Assembly (NCBI RefSeq): GCF_024703995.1 | Contig: NZ_JAMXQV010000011.1 | Location: 62,001 to 126,000, forward strand | Direction of reading: 5' to 3' | From: Amycolatopsis iheyensis | Lineage (GTDB): Bacteria; Actinomycetota; Actinomycetes; Mycobacteriales; Pseudonocardiaceae | DNA length: 64,000 bases | Shown here: positions 59,680-64,000 of the stretch, in pieces | Layout of the letters: every line of letters starts with the position of its first letter | How positions within the stretch are numbered: position 1 is the stretch's first letter | The notes under the pieces: model-generated | Told to the model about the DNA's origin: nothing | The model's input: only the letters and a program-made list of their open reading frames with translations | Databases searched by the model: none | Program-made: the position numbers and the translations under genes

Positions 59680-60966
59680 TCAGCGCGGGGAGGGGGCGGC
59701 CTTGGCTAGGGCCGAGATGAGGCGGTCGACGCCGTCGCCGCCCTTGGCGTCGTAGCAGCCCGAGAGGCCCTTGTAGACCAGCGGGAGCAGCTTGTTGATG
59801 CGCAGGCCGTACTTCGTGCAGGCGTGCATGATCTTCGGCTTGCCGATGATCTTCGCGAAGACGTTGCCCAGCTGGTAGTAACCGCCCATCAGCTCGCGGA
59901 CCGCACGCGGGTACGCCTCCAGGGCGCGTTCCCGCGAAGGGCCTTCGCGCCGCGCAAGCGCCTGCACGACGACCTCCGCCGCGATCTGCGCGGACTCCAT
60001 CGCCGCCGAGATGCCCTCGCCGTTGAACGGGCTGACCATGCCGCCCGCGTCGCCGAGGAGCAGCAGGCCGTCGCGGTAGTGCGGGGTGCGGTTGAAGCCC
60101 ATCGGGAGGCCGGCGCCGCCGACCTTGCCGATCGCGTTCTCCTCACGGTAGCCCCACTCCTCCGGCGTCCCGTCGAGCCACTGGCGCAGCAGCGCGCGGT
60201 AGTCGGTGTTCCGGAACGACGCCGACGTCGACAACATCCCGAGGCCGACGTTCACCGTGCCGTCGCCGAGCGGGAACGCCCAGCCGTAGCCCGGCAGCAG
60301 CTTCGGGTCGCGCGGGTCGGAGCGGTCCCACAGCTCGAGGTGGCCCTCGATGAACGGGTCGTCGTGGCGCGGGCTCTTGTAGTACTGGCGCACCGCGACG
60401 CCCATCGGGCGCTTCTCGTTCTTCTGGATGCCGACGCTCAGCGCGAGCCGCGCGGACACGCCGTCGCAGGCCAGAACGAGCGGCGCGTAGTACTTCACCG
60501 GCGTCCGCTCCGGGCCGACCTTCGCCTCGACGCCGACCACACGCCCGGTCGCGTTGGTGATCGCGCTGGTCACGGTCGTGCGCTCGTACAGCCGCGCGCC
60601 GGCCTTCACGGCGAGCTTCGCGAGGAGGTCGTCGAAGTCGTGGCGGGTGCGGGAAACGCCGTACGGCGGGTAGCTGGTCAGGTCCGGCCAGTCGAGCTCC
60701 AGCGTGAGGTCGCCGGTGAGGATCCGCAGGCCTCGGCTGTGCACCCAGCCGGCGTCCTCGCTGGTGTCGATGCCCAGGTCGATGAGCTGCTTGACGCCAC
60801 GCGGGGTCAGGCCGTCGCCGCAGACCTTCTCGCGGGGGAACTCGGTCTTCTCCAGCAGCAGGACGTCGACGCCCGCGCGGGCCAGGTAGGTGGCCGCGGT
60901 GGATCCGGCGGGCCCGGCGCCGACGACGATGACTTCGGCGTCCTGGTCTGCGGTGCGTCGACTCAT
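59680..60966 (-). CDS. menJ: Menaquinone reductase / geranylgeranyl reductase family FAD protein
   Basis: A 428-residue flavoprotein. N-terminal FAD site G-A-G-P-A-G-S-T-A-A near residue 17, P-R-E-K-V-C-G-D-G-L-T-P near 45 and G-D-A-G-G-M-V-S-P-F-N-G-E-G-I near residue 300 are typical of geranylgeranyl reductases. The mycobacterial homologue MenJ saturates one isoprene unit of menaquinone-9. Adjacent menG and a nearby polyprenyl synthase support a menaquinone role. It lies upstream of the nuo promoter in the same direction. Confidence 0.87.
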   Translation of the reverse strand: MSRRTADQDAEVIVVGAGPAGSTAATYLARAGVDVLLLEKTEFPREKVCGDGLTPRGVKQLIDLGIDTSEDAGWVHSRGLRILTGDLTLELDWPDLTSYPPYGVSRTRHDFDDLLAKLAVKAGARLYERTTVTSAITNATGRVVGVEAKVGPERTPVKYYAPLVLACDGVSARLALSVGIQKNEKRPMGVAVRQYYKSPRHDDPFIEGHLELWDRSDPRDPKLLPGYGWAFPLGDGTVNVGLGMLSTSASFRNTDYRALLRQWLDGTPEEWGYREENAIGKVGGAGLPMGFNRTPHYRDGLLLLGDAGGMVSPFNGEGISAAMESAQIAAEVVVQALARREGPSRERALEAYPRAVRELMGGYYQLGNVFAKIIGKPKIMHACTKYGLRINKLLPLVYKGLSGCYDAKGGDGVDRLISALAKAAPSPR

Positions 60967-60976
60967 GTACGCGAGT

Positions 60977-61666
60977 TTAGGCAGGCTTGCGCGCGCGGTG
61001 GATCGCCACGACGCCGAATGTGAGGTTCAACCACTCGACGTCGGTCCAGCCCGCGCTCGCGATGATCTCGCCGAGCGTGCGCTGGTCCGGCCAGGCCAGC
61101 ATCGATTCGGCCAGGTAGGAGTACGCCTCGGGGTTCGACGACGTCCGCTTGCCGACCCAGGTCAGCAGCTTCAGCATGAACCGCCGGTGGACGAACCGGA
61201 TCGGCGCGAACGGCGGCGTCGAGACCTCGCAGATCACCAGCCGGCCGCCGGGCTTGACCACCCGGGCGATCTCGGTGAGCGCCGCTTTCGTGTCGACGAA
61301 GTTGCGCAGCGCCAGGGAGATCGTCACGGCGTCGAAGCTGTCGTCGGCGAACGGCAGGTTCAGCGCGTCGGCCGCGACCATCGGGACGTTGCGGTGCTTG
61401 CCGGCGCGGAGCATGCCGAACGAGAAGTCCGCGGCCAGGCACCAGGCACCACCGCGGGCGTACTCGACGGTGGACACCCCGGTGCCGGCGGCCAGGTCCA
61501 GGACCTTCTCGCCGCGGCGGGCGTCGAGCACGCGGGCGGTGGTGGTGCGCCAGCGCCGGTCGAAGCCGAAGGTCATGAACGAGTTCGCCCGGTCGTACCC
61601 GTCCGCGACGCCGTCGAACATCGCGGCGACTTCGTGCGGGTCCTTGTCCAGGCTTGCGCGTGACAT
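60977..61666 (-). CDS. menG: Demethylmenaquinone methyltransferase
   Basis: A 229-residue SAM-dependent methyltransferase of the UbiE/MenG family. A-A-M-F-D-G-V-A-D-G-Y-D near residue 14, the SAM loop V-L-D-L-A-A-G-T-G-V near 55 and a R-N-F-V-D-T motif near 120 are signatures. It adds the ring methyl in the last step of menaquinone synthesis. It is 10 bases upstream of menJ, so the two are probably co-transcribed. Confidence 0.92.
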   Translation of the reverse strand: MSRASLDKDPHEVAAMFDGVADGYDRANSFMTFGFDRRWRTTTARVLDARRGEKVLDLAAGTGVSTVEYARGGAWCLAADFSFGMLRAGKHRNVPMVAADALNLPFADDSFDAVTISLALRNFVDTKAALTEIARVVKPGGRLVICEVSTPPFAPIRFVHRRFMLKLLTWVGKRTSSNPEAYSYLAESMLAWPDQRTLGEIIASAGWTDVEWLNLTFGVVAIHRARKPA

Positions 61667-61675
61667 GACTCGAAT

Positions 61676-62275
61676 CTAGACAGTCGGGCGGAGCCCGTCC
61701 GTTGAGGGTGGCGGCGGGGCGGGGTCCGGGTAGTCGTCGCGCTTGACGAAGGTCGCGAGCACCAGCCAAATGAGCCCGCCGAAGCGCGCCACTGGGATCA
61801 GCGGGTACAGCACGTCGGTCAGCACGCTGAACGCCGACAGCGCCGAAAGCGCGGCGATCACGTAGCCGGTGATCGCCACCCACCGCCGCGTCCTGGCCGC
61901 GACCGCCGCGACGAGCAGCGTGAGCGGCACCGCGAACCCGAACGCGCCGGCCGCGAACGCCAGCGAGGTGAAGGGGCGGGCGAAGTCCGGGTTCTGGGCG
62001 GCCGTCCAGGTGGCGAGCCCGCTCAGCACCAGCGAGCCCGACGCGAGCAGGCCGCCGGCGAAACCGAGGCTCGGTGGTCTTTCGGCGGCGGTCCAGGCGG
62101 CGAGCGACAGCCCGGCGCCGAAGACGACCAGGGCCAGCAGCTGGACGAGGCCCTGGTGGGCGGCGTCGTAGGCGGCGACTTCGGCCGCGGACGAGTCCGG
62201 GCGGGTGCCGGTGGCGCCGAGGACTCCCCCGGCGACGGTGCACAGGCCGTAGGCGATGACTGCGATTCGTTTCAT
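61676..62275 (-). CDS. Membrane protein of unknown function
   Basis: A 199-residue hydrophobic protein with six probable helices and a Pro-rich cytoplasmic tail (P-D-P-A-P-P-P-P-S). The layout resembles DUF998-like membrane proteins but no motif decides it. It is divergent from a MarR regulator across a perfect operator, so it is the probable target of that regulator. ATG at 62275, eight bases from the palindrome. Confidence 0.65.
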   Translation of the reverse strand: MKRIAVIAYGLCTVAGGVLGATGTRPDSSAAEVAAYDAAHQGLVQLLALVVFGAGLSLAAWTAAERPPSLGFAGGLLASGSLVLSGLATWTAAQNPDFARPFTSLAFAAGAFGFAVPLTLLVAAVAARTRRWVAITGYVIAALSALSAFSVLTDVLYPLIPVARFGGLIWLVLATFVKRDDYPDPAPPPPSTDGLRPTV

Positions 62276-62283
62276 GCCTTAAA

Positions 62284-62303
62284 CGATTACACTGGTGTAA
62301 TCG
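62284..62303. promoter_or_regulatory. MarR-type operator
   Basis: CGATTACAC-TG-GTGTAATCG, nine-base perfect arms with a two-base centre, inside the 53-base divergent spacer. TTACAC/GTGTAA halves are common in MarR operators. Binding would block both promoters. Confidence 0.75.
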
Positions 62304-62328
62304 ATTGTCAACGGCTATCGTTCCGGCC

Positions 62329-62781
62329 ATGAACGGCTTCGGCAGCGCCTTCCTGGTGGCGCAGGTGGGCGCGCACGCCGCGCAGCGGTTCACCGAGCGG
62401 ATCGGCGAGCTGGACCTGACGCCGGCGCAGGTCGGCCTGCTGCGGCTGGTCGCGACGCGGCCGGGCCAGAGCCAGCAGGCGCTCGCCAAGCAGCTCGGCA
62501 CCCCGGCGACGCGGCTGGTCCCGCTGGTCGACGGCCTGGAGAAGCGCGGCCTGATCGAGCGCCGCCGCAACGCCGAAGACCGGCGGCTGTACGCGCTGGA
62601 GCTGACCGCGAAAGGCCGGGAGCTGATGGTGGGCGTCGCGCGGACGGCGCAGGCCCACGACCGCGCGATCACCGCGGCCCTCACCGACGACGAACGGGCG
62701 ACGCTGCACGAGCTGCTGAAGCGGATCGCCGACGAGCAGGGCCTCACCCCGGGCGTCCACCCCGGCTACGCCCGGCCCTGA
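62329..62781 (+). CDS. MarR-family transcriptional regulator
   Basis: A 150-residue winged-helix regulator. The recognition part is Q-S-Q-Q-A-L-A-K-Q-L-G-T-P-A-T-R-L-V-P-L-V and the wing is K-R-G-L-I-E-R-R-R-N-A-E-D-R-R-L-Y. ATG at 62329 chosen; a TTG at 62305 is in frame but starts inside the palindrome. Probably self-regulated and controlling the divergent membrane protein. The 3' end overlaps the convergent gene at 62766 by 16 bases. Confidence 0.87.
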   Translation: MNGFGSAFLVAQVGAHAAQRFTERIGELDLTPAQVGLLRLVATRPGQSQQALAKQLGTPATRLVPLVDGLEKRGLIERRRNAEDRRLYALELTAKGRELMVGVARTAQAHDRAITAALTDDERATLHELLKRIADEQGLTPGVHPGYARP

Positions 62782-63207
62782 CCGGCCTTTCCGTCGTTGA
62801 AGTGCTTGAAGAGCTTGTCCAGGGAGAGCCGCTCCGAGGTCTCGACCACGATCTTGGCGACCCGGGTGCCCTTCGCCACGGCCAGGAAGCACTCGTTTGC
62901 CGTGGAAGCGGTCGAAGATGTCATCCATCAGGTGCCCCGCTTCCAGCGCCGCCGGGAGGATGCCCGGCGCCAGGACCGCGGACGTCGCTTGCGCGATGTG
63001 CTGCGACGCTTCGTCCATCCAGGCCAGGCCGTCGTCGTTACCGCCGGTCCGGCCGGCGCCCCCGAGCTGCCCCAGCAGCCGGTTCCCGTACTCGGCCACG
63101 CCGTCGACCACCTTCCGGAACCGGTCGAGCGCGTAGCTGAGGGCCCGGGCGGGGCTGAGCCCGTCCATGGACTCACCGAGTGCCTCCGGGGGCTCGGTGG
63201 CCGGCAT
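62766..63207 (-). pseudogene. Hypothetical protein gene with an apparent +1 frameshift
   Basis: From an ATG at 63207 with GGGAGG eight bases upstream the frame reads a natural-looking helical protein (Y-A-L-D-R-F-R-K-V-V-D-G-V-A-E-Y, then H-L-M-D-D-I-F-D-R-F-H-G). Near 62900, at a run of three A on the coding strand, sense continues only if one base is dropped: F-L-A-V-A-K-G-T-R-V-A-K-I-V-V-E-T-S and L-D-K-L-F-K-H-F-N-D-G, ending at a TAG at 62766. Joined, it would be ~146 residues. No family recognised. Either a decayed gene or a one-base sequence error. Confidence 0.6.
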
Positions 63208-63668
63208 CGTCGCCGCCTCCCGTTCCCAGTGCACTGCTTCGCCGGTTCCGGAAAGCCATTCCCCCGTGAGACAGGAAACCGCCGACGGTCTCGCCGGCGG
63301 TTTCCGAATAAGCATTGTGCGCCGCGTTCTTCGTGATGGACAGGGCATGTCCGATCATCGCGTACCGGGATTCCGTGCTGAACCGCCTCGGCCGCCACGC
63401 CCCGCTCCTGCCGGCGTAGTTCTCCTTGCAGCAGCAGCGCCGCCCGCAGCAGGCTGTGGCAGGCGTCGCGGCGAGCTTGCGGCTGCTCATCGGCTTTGTC
63501 CGCCGTCTGGAGACCCGCCGGGGCCAGGGACGGCACCCCGCGCCGGACGATGAAGTCGTGCACGTCCGTCGTCCGGAACCAGAGACCTGCGGTGCTGGAC
63601 CCGAGGTGGCTGCCATGGCGCGGTTTTCTGCGTGAATCGGCGAGCGCGGTGGCCCAGGGCGCGGTCAC
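63173..63668 (-). pseudogene. HTH-like protein gene with an apparent +1 frameshift
   Basis: The frame from about 63668 (GTG; start uncertain) reads R-T-T-D-V-H-D-F-I-V-R-R-G-V-P and A-C-H-S-L-L-R-A-A-L-L-L-Q-G, then A-A-E-A-V-Q-H-G-I-P. Near 63368 (CCCGG on the coding strand) sense continues in the next frame: Y-A-M-I-G-H-A-L-S-I-T-K-N-A-A-H-N-A-Y-S. The join resembles a helix-turn-helix (A-V-x-x-G-I-P-Y-x-M-I-G-x-A-L-x-I-T-K). After it the frame runs to a stop at 63173, overlapping the next gene. Same direction as the gene at 62766. Decay or a sequence error. Confidence 0.45.
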
Positions 63669-63702
63669 CCTGCTCGTGTTCTGGCTCGAACGACGCCTGT
63701 GA

Positions 63703-64000
63703 TCAGCGGAAGGTGGCCAGCATCCCGGCGACCGAAGCCGGCCAGGTGAACTCCTCGGCCCGGGCGCGCGCCGCCGCGCGGCGCAGGTCTTCCGGGCTGT
63801 CGAGGAGGTTCGTCACGGCCGACGCGAACGCCGGCGCGTGGTCGTCGACCGCCGCTCCGCAGCCCGGGCGCACGATCTCGCGCAGCGCGGACGACGCCGA
63901 AACCACCACGGGCGTCCCGGAGGCGAGGGCTTCCAGTGCGGCGAGGCCGAACGTCTCGTGCGGCCCCGGCGCGAGCGAGACGTCCGCGCTGGCCAGCAGC
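63703..64000 (-). CDS. Glycosyltransferase family 4, C-terminal part (mannosyltransferase-like)
   Basis: The last ~98 residues of a GT4 enzyme cut by the window end. P-G-P-H-E-T-F-G-L-A-A-L-E-A-L-A-S-G-T-P-V-V holds the E-x7-E donor-sugar site, and S-A-L-R-E-I-V follows. The P-G-P-x-E-T-F-G-L form is typical of GDP-mannose-dependent enzymes such as PimC/MgtA types, and mgtA neighbours menG in mycobacteria. The substrate is inferred only. Confidence 0.8.
   Translation of the reverse strand, partial: LLASADVSLAPGPHETFGLAALEALASGTPVVVSASSALREIVRPGCGAAVDDHAPAFASAVTNLLDSPEDLRRAAARARAEEFTWPASVAGMLATFR

Noticed and set aside
63426..63702. Small plus-strand genes (63426-63635, 63496-63702)
   Set aside because: They are arginine-rich shadows of the minus-strand HTH-like gene.
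1..64000. A mobile element or prophage
   Set aside because: No transposase, integrase, terminal repeats, tRNA junction or change in base composition was seen.

Overview
The window is very GC-rich and almost every gene starts or stops inside or next to its neighbour. It carries a full 14-gene menaquinone-type complex I operon, mycothiol-dependent enzyme families, MenG/MenJ, KorAB and ESX (type VII secretion) accessory genes. Together these point to a mycelial actinomycete of the Pseudonocardiaceae, Amycolatopsis-like. That placement is inferred from gene content and codon use, not from a search. No rRNA, tRNA, insertion sequence, prophage or CRISPR array was seen.

Region 1 (1-27638) is a large surface/exopolysaccharide locus with two facing arms. 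The plus arm (1-6980) has a truncated SDR epimerase, a DUF4910 peptidase-like protein, a flippase, a GT2, a pyruvyl transferase, an RmlC-like epimerase and a class-III aminotransferase. The minus arm (11116-27638, read from the right) has an AlgD-like GDP-mannose dehydrogenase, a GT4, two chain-length regulators, AsnB, a two-domain oxidoreductase, a heparinase II/III protein, a beta-helix lipoprotein, an O-antigen ligase/polymerase, a second GT4 and a PAP2 phosphatase. A secreted paralogue of the beta-helix protein (7620-9101), a HAD protein and a mycothiol-dependent-isomerase-like protein lie between the arms. The gene set fits Wzx/Wzy-type synthesis of an acidic, possibly uronate- and pyruvate-containing, polysaccharide.

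Region 2 (27823-36683) is mixed. It has a Cdd1-like HhH protein, a secreted GH75 chitosanase with an upstream palindrome of the actinomycete chitosanase-operator type, a polysaccharide deacetylase, a dimethylargininase divergent from an Lrp/AsnC regulator, an unrecognised membrane protein, an enoyl-CoA hydratase, the ferredoxin-dependent 2-oxoglutarate oxidoreductase korAB and a VOC protein.

Region 3 (36730-43470) has a membrane-anchored sunset-type protein, a long-chain polyprenyl diphosphate synthase, two small proteins and a four-gene ESX accessory cassette (helical protein, DUF3558 lipoprotein, PPE/WXG-like protein, EspG).

Region 4 (43519-61666) is respiratory: nuoA-N in canonical order on the minus strand, with two palindromes matching the Rex redox-repressor box upstream of nuoA, followed by menJ and menG. 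Polyprenyl synthase, MenJ and MenG make and finish the quinone that complex I reduces.

Region 5 (61676-64000) has a membrane protein divergent from a MarR regulator across a perfect palindrome, two small genes that each seem to carry a one-base frameshift, and the truncated end of a mannosyltransferase-like GT4.

The most unusual structural feature is two tandem-repeat arrays, at 10549-11115 and 31341-31863. Each sits directly downstream of a minus-strand gene, and each unit is a decayed copy of that gene's own 3' end, starting with its stop codon. A third, 63-bp array (about 7018-7440) has no visible parent gene.
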